Below the pieces are notes generated by a model. That model was not told the DNA's origin, made no database searches, and worked only from the letters and a program-made list of their open reading frames with translations. From Flavobacteriaceae bacterium (GTDB lineage Bacteria > Bacteroidota > Bacteroidia > Flavobacteriales > Flavobacteriaceae): a DNA stretch of 64,000 nucleotides. Positions 20,538 through 30,675 of this stretch are shown piece after piece. The translations under genes and the position numbers were made by a program. Location of the stretch: contig JAQWIL010000009.1 of NCBI GenBank assembly GCA_029248885.1, forward strand, positions 17,737 through 81,736, in the 5' to 3' direction. Numbering within the stretch: the stretch's first letter is position 1; every line of letters begins with the position of its first letter.

Positions 20538-21251
20538 AAATATATATTTTTTCCCACCAAGCCAGGTTGATATTTCTACACGTTTGGGGCTACCTTTATA
20601 GACAACATCTGCCGTTCCATCGACCATCGCTTTTAATTTCTGAGAACAATTGATATTTGCTTGTCCAGATCCAGTGAGACGTAAAAATGAGTTTTCGGTT
20701 TTCAGCTCCTCTTAGTGAAGATGACCTGAGCCAATGATTTTCCCCTTTATGGTCTTACAGCTCCCATTTAGGAAAATATGCCCAGATCCAGTGATATGCA
20801 CGGAAACCACTTGGCTTTTTATAGGGAATTGTATTTCTCCAGAGCCGATGAGTTCAAGCAGCAGATGTTTTGAAAATAAAGAGTTTGAACTTGAAATCTT
20901 ACCCGAACCGATAACATATATTTCAGATAACTCTTTTGCTGTCACAGTAATATGTATTGGATCCTCTGTTTTGCTGTGAAGTCTCTTGTTGTTAGATGTT
21001 CTCAAAACGAGTTTGTTGCTGTTGACTTCAAATTCGACATAAGGAAGTAAATTAGATTCCCCGACGATTGAGATGTTGTGACGATTTCCTTTATTCAGTG
21101 TGATTTCAAAAGGACCTAAAACTTCAATCGTATCAAATTTTGGTACTTCTTGGTAAATAGAGTCTAGGATTTCATTTCCAGAAATTGTGTCTTGCCATTG
21201 AGAAAAAGAAATGGAAACTGTAAAAAGTAATGTAATTAATATATATTTCAT
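20526..21251 (-). pseudogene. DUF2807 (GIN domain) secreted protein interrupted by an in-frame TAA
   Basis: The frame from 21251 begins with a signal peptide (MKYILITLLFTVSISFSQ) and a putative auto-transporter adhesin head / DUF2807 beta-solenoid with GSG repeats (VIGSGKI, LIGSGEI, ITGSGHI, IIGSGHL). It hits TAA at 20712-20714 after 179 residues. Translation of the same frame beyond the stop gives uninterrupted, homologous domain sequence: EELKTENSFLRLTGSGQAN, then CSQKLKAMVDGTADVVY and KGSPKRVEIS, to a TGA at 20526-20528. The intact protein would have been about 241 residues. One substitution (for example TTA to TAA) explains it. It could be a recent loss, readthrough, or a sequencing error. 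Confidence 0.85.
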
Positions 21252-21427
21252 GATGTTAAGATTTGGTTTTGCTAATGTATTAAATATTTAAATAATTCCA
21301 AGTGGTGGCATGGATATTGAATAATAATATTTAGATATTAAAAACACAAGACGTCTGATAAGGTCAGCCATAGATTACTGACAAATGAGGTGTATTTGCA
21401 TGAAAGTGCGACAAAATGACATAGCCC

Positions 21428-23884
21428 ATGGGAAAAACAAAACTAATCTCACTAGAAGACCTATCGCTTGAGGAATTGGAAGTTGATGCGGATTTAATTC
21501 CGTTAATGACAACTGATGACGAGGAGGCAATTTCAAAAGAACCCGTTCCAGAGGAAATTCCAATTTTACCCTTGCGAAACACGGTATTGTTTCCTGGGGT
21601 TGTCATTCCAATAACCGCCACTCGTGATAAGTCGATTCAATTGATTCGTGATGCCAATACATCTAATAAACTAATTGGAGTTGTTGCACAGCTCGATTCA
21701 TCGGTGCAACTTCCTGATCAAAACGATCTTCACAAGGTTGGCACACTTGCTCGTATTCTTCGAGTTTTACAAATGCCAGATGGGAATACCACAATCATTT
21801 TACAAGGGAAAAAACGTTTTCAGATTGAAAGTTTTTTGGAGTCAACAACTTATCTGAAAGCTACAGTTTCAGAAATGCCAGATGAGCGACCTGTTCAAGG
21901 AGATAAAGAATTCGCTGCTGTTATTGACTCGATTAAGGACTTATCCTTACAAATCATAGCTGACAGTCCTAATATTCCATCGGAGGCATCTTTTGCAATC
22001 AATAATATTAAAAGTGATTCTTTTTTGGTCAATTTTGTTTCTTCCAATATGAGTATGGCAACCACTGACAAACAAGAGATTCTCCAAAGCAATAATCTAC
22101 ATAGTCGTGCACTACTTTGTCTAAAACATATGGATGTGGAGTTTCAAAAGCTATCCTTAAAAAATGAAGTGCAGTCCAAAGTTCGTAATGATTTAGATCA
22201 GCAACAGCGTGAATACTTTCTTCATCAGCAAATGAAAACCATTCAAGAAGAATTGGGTGGTGCCTCATCCCATCAGGATGTTTCTGACATGAAAACACGC
22301 TCTCTGAAAAAGAAATGGCGTAAAAAGGTAAAAACCCATTTTGTTAAAGAGTTGGCAAAGCTTGAACGGATGAACTCACAAGTTGCTGAATATGGCGTAC
22401 AACGAAACTATTTAGAATTGTTACTCGATTTGCCATGGGAGGAATTTTCAAAAGATAAATTTGATTTAAAGCGCGCTCAGCGTATTCTCGACCGTGATCA
22501 TTTTGGTTTAGAAGAAGTCAAAAAGCGTATCATTGAGTTTTTAGCAGTTTTAAAACTTCGAAGCGACATGAAGTCTCCCATTTTATGTTTGACTGGTCCA
22601 CCAGGAGTTGGAAAAACATCTTTAGGTAAATCAATTGCCGAAGCTCTTGGCAGAGAATATGTACGCATTTCCCTGGGGGGTATGCGAGATGAAGCGGAAA
22701 TCCGAGGTCACCGAAAAACCTACATTGGCGCAATGCCAGGGAGAATTTTGCAAAACATCAAAAAGGCAGGCACATCAAACCCCGTTTTTGTTCTCGATGA
22801 GATTGATAAACTTTCGTCTGGAGCTAGTGGCGACCCATCATCGGCTTTACTTGAAGTGCTCGATCCAGAGCAAAACAGTGAATTTTATGACAACTTTTTG
22901 GAGTTGGGTTACGATCTTTCAAAAGTGTTGTTTATCGCGACTTCAAACACATTGTCTACAATACAACCAGCTTTATTAGATCGAATGGAAATCATCCGTA
23001 TGAGTGGATATACCCTCGAGGAAAAAGCTTCTATTGGAAACAAATACCTTGTACCCAAACAAATCAAGGAACACGGATTGACTAAAAAAGACATTAAAAT
23101 CGGGAAGCCTGTTTTGAAGAAACTCATTTCCGGATATACGCGTGAGTCTGGCGTACGTGGTCTTGATAAGACGATTGCGAAAGTGGTTCGAAACCGTGCC
23201 AAGTCTATTGCGCTCGAAGAATCATTTGAAACAACATTTGAAACAAAACATGTTGAAGCGGTTTTAGGGCCTGTCAAAATTTCAATGAATGTTTATGAAA
23301 ACAATGATGTTCCAGGTGTTGTCACGGGCCTTGCATGGACACAGATGGGAGGCGATATTTTGTTTATTGAGTCTCTGGTTACAAAAGGTTCGGGCAAGCT
23401 TTCCTTGACTGGAAATTTGGGAAAAGTCATGAAAGAATCAGCGACAATCGCGCTGGAGTTTATCAAATCTTACGCGGATCAACTCGGTACGAGTGCGGAA
23501 GAATTGAATACATACAATTTTCATATTCACGTACCTGAAGGGGCAACTCCCAAAGACGGTCCAAGTGCGGGAATCACGATGTTGACCTCACTGGTTTCTG
23601 CTGTGACTCGCAGAAAAGTAAAGAGTCGAACTGCGATGTCAGGGGAAATTACTTTGAGAGGAAAAGTACTTCCAGTAGGAGGGATTAAGGAAAAAATTCT
23701 CGCTGCAAAACGCGCTAATGTGAAAACGATCATTTTGTGTGCTGACAACAAAAAAGATGTAGAGGAAATCAACCAAAACTACCTTCGTGGCTTACAGTTT
23801 CAGTATGTTTCTTCCATGATTGATGTAATTGATTTTGCATTGACAACCCAAAAAGCGGCAAAACAACTCCGCAATATCAAATAA
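21428..23884 (+). CDS. lon: ATP-dependent protease Lon
   Basis: An 818-residue cytosolic protease for damaged and regulatory proteins. The LON N-terminal domain begins near residue 43 ([19 protein letters not shown]), a coiled-coil region follows, and the AAA+ module has Walker [14 protein letters not shown] and Walker [10 protein letters not shown]. The C-terminal protease domain has catalytic Ser in PKDGPSAG and Lys in [10 protein letters not shown]. The acidic N-terminal extension is usual in Bacteroidota. The 176 nt upstream gap holds no promoter that I can identify firmly. Confidence 0.98.
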   Translation: MGKTKLISLEDLSLEELEVDADLIPLMTTDDEEAISKEPVPEEIPILPLRNTVLFPGVVIPITATRDKSIQLIRDANTSNKLIGVVAQLDSSVQLPDQNDLHKVGTLARILRVLQMPDGNTTIILQGKKRFQIESFLESTTYLKATVSEMPDERPVQGDKEFAAVIDSIKDLSLQIIADSPNIPSEASFAINNIKSDSFLVNFVSSNMSMATTDKQEILQSNNLHSRALLCLKHMDVEFQKLSLKNEVQSKVRNDLDQQQREYFLHQQMKTIQEELGGASSHQDVSDMKTRSLKKKWRKKVKTHFVKELAKLERMNSQVAEYGVQRNYLELLLDLPWEEFSKDKFDLKRAQRILDRDHFGLEEVKKRIIEFLAVLKLRSDMKSPILCLTGPPGVGKTSLGKSIAEALGREYVRISLGGMRDEAEIRGHRKTYIGAMPGRILQNIKKAGTSNPVFVLDEIDKLSSGASGDPSSALLEVLDPEQNSEFYDNFLELGYDLSKVLFIATSNTLSTIQPALLDRMEIIRMSGYTLEEKASIGNKYLVPKQIKEHGLTKKDIKIGKPVLKKLISGYTRESGVRGLDKTIAKVVRNRAKSIALEESFETTFETKHVEAVLGPVKISMNVYENNDVPGVVTGLAWTQMGGDILFIESLVTKGSGKLSLTGNLGKVMKESATIALEFIKSYADQLGTSAEELNTYNFHIHVPEGATPKDGPSAGITMLTSLVSAVTRRKVKSRTAMSGEITLRGKVLPVGGIKEKILAAKRANVKTIILCADNKKDVEEINQNYLRGLQFQYVSSMIDVIDFALTTQKAAKQLRNIK

Positions 23885-23912
23885 TTTTCACTCCAATACG
23901 TTTCTTGTATAT

Positions 23913-24920
23913 ATGAGACTGATTGCATTTTGCACTTTTTTGTTTTGCTCGTCAATAGCTGCTCAAATTGGTGGGTCAAACACCTATCAGTTTTTAGAGC
24001 TGTCTCCGAGCCCAAGGCACATGGCTTTGGGAACATGGATTTCGACTTTATCTCCAAACTCCATCCACAGTGGCTTGGTAAATCCAGCAATGGTTTCAGA
24101 TTCCGTTCAGGGGCAGGTCGTATTGAACTACCAGCCCTATTTTGCGGGAATCAATCGCGGTACTGCAGCCGCTGTTTTTGGTTTAAAAGAAGGGCGTTCC
24201 ATTTTAGTTGACACCCGATTTGTACATTATGGAACCTTTGATGAAACAGATAATTTTGGAGATAAAATAGGCGAATTTTCGGGAAATGAAGTTGCTTTGG
24301 GCGTTGCTTATGCACACCATTTTCCTTCCAAAAATATCTTTGTAGGCGCAAGGTTAAACTTGATTAGTTCAACGCTTGCAGAATACAATTCAACTGGGTT
24401 TACAGCAGATCTAGGAGTATATCATACTTTTCCATCTTCTCGTTATCGATTTAGCTTGGTTGCTCGAAATATTGGGTCACAAATCAGCACATATGATAGT
24501 GTAAAAGAAAGCCTTCCTTTTTCTTTGTCATTCGGTATTTCTAATGAATTAGAGTATCTCCCTCTCCGCTGGCATTTGTCGATTGATCAGCTACAAAATT
24601 GGAATCTTGCCTATGTTAACCCCAATCAGCAGCAAACCGATTTTGAAGGAGAGTTGATAGAACAAAACCCAAGCTTTTTTGACGAATTATTCAGACACCT
24701 TGTGTTTGGCGCCGAGCTGTTTCCCGAGCGAGCATTTTCCATGCAATTTGGTTATAATTTTTTGCGTTCAGCGGAGCTTTCAATTGCCGAAGTTCGTAGT
24801 TTTTCAGGTTTGAGTTTTGGCTTTGGTATCAATTTGCGAAAATTCAGGTTTAATTACAGTCATGCGCGTTTTAGCGCTGCAGGGAATACTAATTTTTTAG
24901 GCCTTACATTTGTGCCCTGA
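23913..24920 (+). CDS. porQ: Type IX secretion system protein PorQ
   Basis: An outer-membrane beta-barrel-like protein of 335 residues with a signal peptide (cleavage after IAAQ). The N-terminal pattern GGSNTYQFLELSPSPRHMALG followed by NPAM is the PorQ signature within the PorV/PorQ-like family, and aromatic-rich beta strands continue to the C-terminus. PorQ belongs to the type IX secretion machinery's outer-membrane shuttle components. Its stop codon abuts the cmk ATG without a gap; the porQ-cmk pair recurs in Bacteroidota. Confidence 0.9.
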   Translation: MRLIAFCTFLFCSSIAAQIGGSNTYQFLELSPSPRHMALGTWISTLSPNSIHSGLVNPAMVSDSVQGQVVLNYQPYFAGINRGTAAAVFGLKEGRSILVDTRFVHYGTFDETDNFGDKIGEFSGNEVALGVAYAHHFPSKNIFVGARLNLISSTLAEYNSTGFTADLGVYHTFPSSRYRFSLVARNIGSQISTYDSVKESLPFSLSFGISNELEYLPLRWHLSIDQLQNWNLAYVNPNQQQTDFEGELIEQNPSFFDELFRHLVFGAELFPERAFSMQFGYNFLRSAELSIAEVRSFSGLSFGFGINLRKFRFNYSHARFSAAGNTNFLGLTFVP

Positions 24921-25592
24921 ATGGAATGCATCATTATCACAATAGACGGGGCATCGTCAACCGGTAAAAGTTCTTTGGCAAAGGCTATTGCCAAACATTA
25001 CGGCTTTAAGCACATTGACTCTGGTGCGATGTATCGTGCATTGACCTTTTATGCGCAGGATTACAATCTTCTAAGCGATCATAAATTTGACGTCGAAACG
25101 CTAATCGCTCGCTTGCCAACTATTGATATTGACTTTACCAAAAAGGACAGCATCATGCTGAACGGCCAAATTATAGAGGATGAAGTTCGCTCAATGGAGG
25201 TTTCTAATAAGGTTAGTTTAGTGGCAAAAGAACCGCAATTCCGACAATTTATGGTGGCCAAGCAAAGACAATTGGGTGCAAAAGGAAATGTTGTGATGGA
25301 TGGTAGAGACATTGGTAGTGTAGTATTTCCCAATGCGACAATCAAATTCTTTCTCGAAGCTTCCATGGAAGTTCGAACCAATCGCCGATATGCAGAACTT
25401 ATCGAAAAGGGAGAACCCGTTTCTATTGGAGAAGTTCAAGCTAACATCGCAAAACGAGATTATATAGACTCCAACCGTGACGATTCTCCACTAATTGTTC
25501 CAGAGAATGCGATCGTTTTAAGCAATGATAAAGAGGGAATGTCTGGCCTTTTCGCGCTTGCCACAGCAGAAATAGATAAACGTTTATTATAA
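24921..25592 (+). CDS. cmk: (d)CMP kinase
   Basis: Phosphorylates CMP and dCMP with ATP. The 223-residue protein has the P-loop DGASSTGKSS near residue 9, DSGAMYRALT for substrate binding, the DGRDIGSVVFP motif, and the lid arginines in RRYAEL and the D-x(4-5)-DDSPL segment (DSNRDDSPL). It starts immediately after the porQ stop and precedes rpsA, an order also seen in E. coli (cmk-rpsA). Confidence 0.96.
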   Translation: MECIIITIDGASSTGKSSLAKAIAKHYGFKHIDSGAMYRALTFYAQDYNLLSDHKFDVETLIARLPTIDIDFTKKDSIMLNGQIIEDEVRSMEVSNKVSLVAKEPQFRQFMVAKQRQLGAKGNVVMDGRDIGSVVFPNATIKFFLEASMEVRTNRRYAELIEKGEPVSIGEVQANIAKRDYIDSNRDDSPLIVPENAIVLSNDKEGMSGLFALATAEIDKRLL

Positions 25593-25609
25593 ACTTTAAG
25601 GTCTAATTA

Positions 25610-25640
25610 TTTGCTTGTCTATTGAAAAGGGTTAATTTTG
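25610..25640 (+). promoter_or_regulatory. rpsA promoter, consensus Bacteroidota sigma-A type
   Basis: TTTG at 25610-25613, a 19 nt spacer, and TAATTTTG at 25633-25640. This matches both the -33 (TTTG) and -7 (TAnnTTTG) consensus boxes and is the best promoter in the window. Predicted transcription start is about 25646, giving a leader of roughly 105 nt before the rpsA ATG. Confidence 0.75.
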
Positions 25641-25646
25641 CCCACC

Positions 25647-25680
25647 CTAAGGGAAGCGTCTGATAGAAAATACCCCTTAG
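25647..25680 (+). promoter_or_regulatory. Possible 5'-end stem-loop in the rpsA leader
   Basis: CTAAGGG (25647-25653) is the exact reverse complement of CCCTTAG (25674-25680), separated by 20 nt. The first arm begins at the predicted transcription start, so the mRNA would carry a hairpin at its 5' end. This could stabilise the mRNA or mediate autoregulation by S1; that is inference. Confidence 0.4.
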
Positions 25681-25750
25681 TTTATTTAATAACCGCTTTT
25701 GTTGCTTGACGCCAATTTTCTAAAAGCAGCAAAATACAAAACTTAAATTC

Positions 25751-27589
25751 ATGACTACTGATCATGTAAACGAGGAAGCTCAAGTAGAAAACGTCGAGCC
25801 CTCTACTACGGACAACGAGACAAATGATTCTCAGTCCACCACACAATCTTCTGAAGAGTTTTTAGCAAATTTTGATTGGGTTTCTTACCAAGAAGCTGCT
25901 GAAACTGTTGATGAAAAGAAGTACAAGGAATTTGAAAAGCTTGTTCACGAGAATTTTGTAGACACCCAGCAAACAGATGTGATTCAAGGTACAGTTACAC
26001 ACATGACTGACCGTGAGGCTATTATTGATATCAACGCGAAATCTGAGGGTGTCATTTCATTAAATGAATTTAGATATAACCCTGATTTAAAAGTTGGCGA
26101 CAATGTGGAAGTCATTGTTGATATTCGAGAAGATAAGACGGGACAGTTGGTTTTATCACACCGCAAGGCGCGCGTGATCAAAGCATGGGAACGAGTGAAT
26201 GAAGCCCATGATAAAGGCGAAGTTGTCACTGGCTTTGTTAAATGTCGTACCAAAGGGGGTATGATTGTCGACGTATTTGGAATTGAGGCGTTTTTACCCG
26301 GCTCACAGATTGATGTGAAGCCAATTCGTGACTATGACCAATACGTGAATAAGAATATGGAATTCAAGATTGTAAAAATCAATCACGAATTTAAAAATGT
26401 TGTTGTTTCTCACAAGGCATTGATCGAAGCGGACATCGAAGAACAGAAAAAGGAAATTATCGGTCAGCTCGAAAAAGGACAAGTTCTTGAAGGAACTGTT
26501 AAAAACATCACCTCTTATGGAGTCTTTATCGACCTAGGAGGAGTTGACGGGCTTGTTCACATTACAGATTTGTCTTGGAATCGAATCAATCATCCAGGAG
26601 AAATTTTGGAACTCGATCAAAAACTCAATGTTGTCATTCTTGACTTCGATGATGATAAATCACGCATCCAATTGGGAGTGAAACAATTGAGCCAACATCC
26701 TTGGGAGGCACTTAGTGAAGACCTAAAAGAGGGAGACATCGTTGACGGAAAAGTTGCTGTGATTGCTGACTACGGAGCATTTATCGAAATCGCACCTGGT
26801 GTTGAAGGTCTTGTTCACGTTTCTGAAATGTCATGGAGTACGCACATGCGTTCTGCACAAGACTTTGTAAATGTAGGCGACGAGGTTAAAGTTTCCATTT
26901 TATCACTTGACCGTGAAGATCGAAAAATGTCACTGGGCATGAAGCAGCTTTCTGCAGACCCATGGACGGATATCACATCAAAATACCCTGTTGGTTCGAA
27001 GCACAAAGGTGTGATTAGAAACTTCACAAACTTTGGTGTATTTGTAGAACTTGAGGAAGGTATCGACGGACTGATTTATATCTCAGAGTTGTCATGGACC
27101 AAAAAAGTAAAGCACCCATCTGAGGTAGTTACAGTTGGTCAAGACTTGGAAGTTGTCGTTCTTGAATTGGACGTCGACGGCAGAAAGCTCAGTCTAGGTC
27201 ACAAGCAAATCCAAGATAACCCCTGGAACAAATATGAAAGCGAGTTTTCTGAGGGAACGCTAGTTGAGTCATCGGTTCATGAAATTGTTGACAAAGGAGC
27301 AACGGTCATCCTCAATGATGACATTACTGCTTTTGTTCCCAATCGTCATCTTGAAAAAGAGGACGGTAACAAACTGAAAAAGGGAGATTCTGCTGAGTTC
27401 AAGGTTATTGAATTCAACAAGGATTACAAGCGTGTGGTACTATCACACAGTGCAGTTTACAAAGAGATGGAGCAAGAAATCGTAAAAAAAGCGAAGAAGA
27501 AAGCTACCAAAAATGAGGTTTCAACTCTTGGTGATATTGATGCCTTAGCGGATCTTAAAAAGAAGATGAACGCAGAAGAAAACGGCTAG
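25751..27589 (+). CDS. rpsA: 30S ribosomal protein S1
   Basis: A 612-residue RNA-binding ribosomal protein with six S1 repeats. The first two (GTVTHMTDREAIIDI near residue 78, GFVKCRTKGGMIVDVFG near 160) are the degenerate ribosome-binding type. Repeats 3-5 are canonical (for example GTVKNITSYGVFIDLGG) and repeat 6 is divergent (HEIVDKGATVILNDD). An acidic Ser/Thr-rich N-terminal extension of about 70 residues is usual in Bacteroidota. It has its own strong promoter and long leader, and is followed by a terminator shared with leuB. Confidence 0.97.
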   Translation: MTTDHVNEEAQVENVEPSTTDNETNDSQSTTQSSEEFLANFDWVSYQEAAETVDEKKYKEFEKLVHENFVDTQQTDVIQGTVTHMTDREAIIDINAKSEGVISLNEFRYNPDLKVGDNVEVIVDIREDKTGQLVLSHRKARVIKAWERVNEAHDKGEVVTGFVKCRTKGGMIVDVFGIEAFLPGSQIDVKPIRDYDQYVNKNMEFKIVKINHEFKNVVVSHKALIEADIEEQKKEIIGQLEKGQVLEGTVKNITSYGVFIDLGGVDGLVHITDLSWNRINHPGEILELDQKLNVVILDFDDDKSRIQLGVKQLSQHPWEALSEDLKEGDIVDGKVAVIADYGAFIEIAPGVEGLVHVSEMSWSTHMRSAQDFVNVGDEVKVSILSLDREDRKMSLGMKQLSADPWTDITSKYPVGSKHKGVIRNFTNFGVFVELEEGIDGLIYISELSWTKKVKHPSEVVTVGQDLEVVVLELDVDGRKLSLGHKQIQDNPWNKYESEFSEGTLVESSVHEIVDKGATVILNDDITAFVPNRHLEKEDGNKLKKGDSAEFKVIEFNKDYKRVVLSHSAVYKEMEQEIVKKAKKKATKNEVSTLGDIDALADLKKKMNAEENG

Positions 27590-27611
27590 TTCTATCCCTT
27601 CTATTGTTTAG

Positions 27612-27642
27612 AAAAAAAGGCGCTTTTTTAGCGCCTTTTTTT
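27612..27642. terminator. Bidirectional Rho-independent terminator between rpsA and leuB
   Basis: A perfect inverted repeat: A7-GGCGC (27612-27623), a 7 nt loop, GCGCC-T7 (27631-27642). The tracts give a U-run on both strands, so it can end rpsA (+) and leuB (-). Its right arm overlaps the first two bases of the leuB stop codon. Confidence 0.9.
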
Positions 27643-28702
27643 ATGCAAGAATGATATTGCTAATATACGATCCGACCTCTTCTGTTGTGGAACTTTTATT
27701 GGGTGAGATGTCGGGAGTTCCGATATCACTGTTAATGGTTTTTTGTATTGCGTCTCGAATGGCATTGGCTTCTTGAATCATATCAAAGTGATCGAGCATC
27801 ATCGCAGCTGACAAAATCGTAGCAATTGGATTGGCAATGCCTTTTCCCTTGCCCTGTGGAAACGAACCATGAATCGGTTCAAATAGCGCATAACGATCCC
27901 CAATGGAAGCAGAAGCCAACAAACCAATTGATCCGCCAATTACACTTGCTTCGTCTGAAATGATATCACCAAACAGATTCCCCGTCAGTATAACATCAAA
28001 TTGAGCAGGGTTTAATACCATTTGCATGGCTGCATTATCGACAAACAGAAAATCTAATTCAACGTCTTTGTATTCGCTACTGTGTAGCTCTGTCACCACA
28101 CTTCTCCATAGCCGAGAGGAGGCAAGAACATTTGCTTTGTCAACCAAAGTCAGTTTGTTTTTGCGCTTCGCTGCAGCTTTAAAGGCAAGGTGGGCAACTC
28201 GTAAGATTTCTTCTTTGGAATACACACACAAATCTGATGCAACCCCTTTTTCATCGGTTTCTTTCTTTTGACCAAAATAAATCCCCCCTGTTAATTCCCG
28301 ATAAATCACCAAATCGACTCCTTCAATTCGATCTCTCTTCAATGGTGAACTTTCGATAAGACGATCATAGATTGTAACAGGACGCACGTTGCAATACAGA
28401 TTTAATGTTTTTCGCAGGGCTAGGAGTCCTTGTTCTGGACGTACTTTTGCGTTGGGGTCATTATCATATTTCGGATCTCCTATTGCCCCAAATAAGATTG
28501 CATCGTTTGATTTGCAAATCTCAATGGTTTTTTCTGGTAGTGGGTTGCCAGTTGCGTCAATGGCAACCGCGCCCATCAGTGCGTGCTCGAAGCTGAAAGA
28601 GTGGTTGTACTTTTTTTCGATTGCTTGTAAAACCTTTATGGCTTCTGTAATGATTTCAGGACCAATCCCATCTCCAGCCAAAACGGCAATTTTTTTATGC
28701 AT
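27641..28702 (-). CDS. leuB: 3-isopropylmalate dehydrogenase
   Basis: Oxidative decarboxylation of 3-isopropylmalate in leucine synthesis, NAD+-dependent. 353 residues with GDGIGPEI at the N-terminus, the substrate-binding arginines ([29 protein letters not shown]), metal-binding aspartates in [18 protein letters not shown], and the NAD motif [15 protein letters not shown]. Last gene of the leuA-C-D-B unit, with an 8 nt overlap with leuD and a terminator at its stop codon. Confidence 0.97.
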   Translation of the reverse strand: MHKKIAVLAGDGIGPEIITEAIKVLQAIEKKYNHSFSFEHALMGAVAIDATGNPLPEKTIEICKSNDAILFGAIGDPKYDNDPNAKVRPEQGLLALRKTLNLYCNVRPVTIYDRLIESSPLKRDRIEGVDLVIYRELTGGIYFGQKKETDEKGVASDLCVYSKEEILRVAHLAFKAAAKRKNKLTLVDKANVLASSRLWRSVVTELHSSEYKDVELDFLFVDNAAMQMVLNPAQFDVILTGNLFGDIISDEASVIGGSIGLLASASIGDRYALFEPIHGSFPQGKGKGIANPIATILSAAMMLDHFDMIQEANAIRDAIQKTINSDIGTPDISPNKSSTTEEVGSYISNIILA

Positions 28703-29285
28703 TTCGTTTCCTTTCGAATTCTTCTATTTTTTGCTTGTTGTTGATCAAATAATCAATATCGTCATAGCCATTGATTAAGCAGGTTTTTTTGTAACTGTTA
28801 ATCTCAAAGTCGATATGTAAATCAATAGATGGGACTTTAATGAATTGGCTCACCAAATCTACAATAAATTCGCAGTTGGGATTTTCTCTTATGGCCTCAA
28901 AAATTGTTTGGAGTTGGCTGTCGCTAACCTGTATAGGGAGCAATCCGTTGTTCAGGGCGTTGCCCTTAAAAATATCAGCAAAGAAGCTAGAAATCACAAC
29001 CTTAAAACCGAAGTCTGCCAGCGCCCAAGCAGCATGCTCACGACTCGAACCACAACCAAAGTTGTTCCCAGCGACAAGGATAGATCCTGAAAAGCTTGGG
29101 TTGTTCAAAACAAAATTAGAAATGGGGTTGTCATTTTCATCATATCGCCAGTCACGAAATAGGTTTTCACCAAATCCTTCACGGTCAGTCGCTTTTAAAA
29201 AACGCGCTGGGATAATTTGGTCTGTATCAACATTTTCGATCTCTAACGGAATGGCAGTTTGTTCTAATCGGGTAAACTTTTCCAT
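28695..29285 (-). CDS. leuD: 3-isopropylmalate dehydratase small subunit
   Basis: Small (swivelling-domain) subunit of isopropylmalate isomerase, 196 residues, the usual bacterial length. Markers are [15 protein letters not shown] and [15 protein letters not shown], the loop that contributes active-site residues. The ATG shares one base with the leuC stop, and the 3' end overlaps leuB by 8 nt. Confidence 0.97.
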   Translation of the reverse strand: MEKFTRLEQTAIPLEIENVDTDQIIPARFLKATDREGFGENLFRDWRYDENDNPISNFVLNNPSFSGSILVAGNNFGCGSSREHAAWALADFGFKVVISSFFADIFKGNALNNGLLPIQVSDSQLQTIFEAIRENPNCEFIVDLVSQFIKVPSIDLHIDFEINSYKKTCLINGYDDIDYLINNKQKIEEFERKRNA

Positions 29286-30661
29286 TATAATTGGGTTATA
29301 TCTACGATTTTACCTTCAATAGCGGCAGCAACCGCAGTGAGTGGACTCGCTAAAATTGTACGAGCTCCAGGGCCTTGTCGCCCTTCAAAATTTCGATTCG
29401 AGGTGGACACACAGTATTCTCCAGCTGGAATTTTATCGTCGTTCATCGCCAAACAGGCCGAACAACCTGGCTGACGGATCATAAAGCCCGCTTCTTCAAA
29501 GATATCTCCTAAGCCCTCGTCTTGAATTTGTTTGGCAACTTGCTGTGACCCAGGAACGATCAGAGCATTTACATTTTTCGCTTTTTTCTTCCCCTTGATA
29601 TAGGCAGAGGCAACCCGAAAATCCTCGATTCTTGAGTTGGTACAACTGCCAATAAACACATAGTTGATAGGTAGGTTGTTAAGCGTATCCCCTTGGTTAA
29701 AGCCCATATACGCTAAGGACTTTTGGAAGGATTCGTTTTGCGAAGAGGGGATTTGCTCTTGTATTCCAATTCCCATGCCTGGATTTGTCCCATAGGTAAT
29801 CATCGGGCTGATTTCAGCTGCATCAAAGCTGTATTCTTTGTCAAACGATGCATCAGGGTCTGAGGGTAAGGATTTCCAGTATTTGCATTTTTGTTGCCAC
29901 TCTGCTTGTGAAGGCGCAAATTCCCGACCTTCAATATAGTCATACGTGGTTTGGTCAGGTGCGATCATGCCTCCACGTGCACCCATTTCAATACTCATAT
30001 TACAGATGGTCATTCGGCCCTCCATACTCATATTTTCAAATACATTACCTGCATATTCAACAAAGTAGCCAGTTCCTGAGTCTGTACCGAGTTGTGCAAT
30101 AATGTAAAGAATGACGTCTTTTGGATGAACTCCATTTTTCAATTTACCATCGACGGTAATCCTCATGCTTTTTGGCTTACTTACCAACAAGCATTGACTT
30201 GCAAAAACCTGAGCAACTTGACTGGTTCCGATTCCAAATGCGATCGATCCAAACGCTCCGTGTGTTGAGGTGTGGCTATCTCCACATACCATGGTCATAC
30301 CTGGTTGTGTAATCCCCAACTCTGGACCGATGACATGCACGATTCCTTGATAAGGATGGCCTAAGCCGTAAAGTTCAATATTGTGCTCATCACAATTTTT
30401 ACGCAATTTTGCTACCTGATTTCTCGACAAATCATCTTTTATGGGTAGATGTTGATTGAGTGTTGGCACGTTGTGATCAACAGTTGCTACAATTTGTTGC
30501 GGTCTGAAAACCGGAATGTCCTTATCGTTAAGGGCAGAAAAGGCCTGTGGGCTTGTGACCTCATGGATTAAATGCTTGTCGATGTATAAAATATCAGGGC
30601 CGTCTTCCAATTGATCGACGACATGGCTATCCCAAACCTTGTCAAAGAGTGTTTTCCCCAT
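29285..30661 (-). CDS. leuC: 3-isopropylmalate dehydratase large subunit
   Basis: The [4Fe-4S] catalytic subunit of isopropylmalate isomerase, aconitase superfamily, 458 residues. Cluster cysteines are in FIGSCTNSR and in [10 protein letters not shown] (CxxC). Other landmarks are [13 protein letters not shown] and [19 protein letters not shown] sequence near the C-terminus. It lies 14 nt downstream of leuA and forms the heterodimer with LeuD encoded next. Confidence 0.97.
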   Translation of the reverse strand: MGKTLFDKVWDSHVVDQLEDGPDILYIDKHLIHEVTSPQAFSALNDKDIPVFRPQQIVATVDHNVPTLNQHLPIKDDLSRNQVAKLRKNCDEHNIELYGLGHPYQGIVHVIGPELGITQPGMTMVCGDSHTSTHGAFGSIAFGIGTSQVAQVFASQCLLVSKPKSMRITVDGKLKNGVHPKDVILYIIAQLGTDSGTGYFVEYAGNVFENMSMEGRMTICNMSIEMGARGGMIAPDQTTYDYIEGREFAPSQAEWQQKCKYWKSLPSDPDASFDKEYSFDAAEISPMITYGTNPGMGIGIQEQIPSSQNESFQKSLAYMGFNQGDTLNNLPINYVFIGSCTNSRIEDFRVASAYIKGKKKAKNVNALIVPGSQQVAKQIQDEGLGDIFEEAGFMIRQPGCSACLAMNDDKIPAGEYCVSTSNRNFEGRQGPGARTILASPLTAVAAAIEGKIVDITQL

Positions 30662-30675
30662 AGTTTGTTGTTTTT

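Noticed and set aside
21370..21420. Heat-shock dyad upstream of lon similar to that of dnaK
   Set aside because: Only one half-site (CTGACA) is present, with no complementary arm at the right spacing.
25647..25680. A riboswitch in the rpsA leader
   Set aside because: Only one 7-bp stem is visible and it matches no aptamer consensus known to me.
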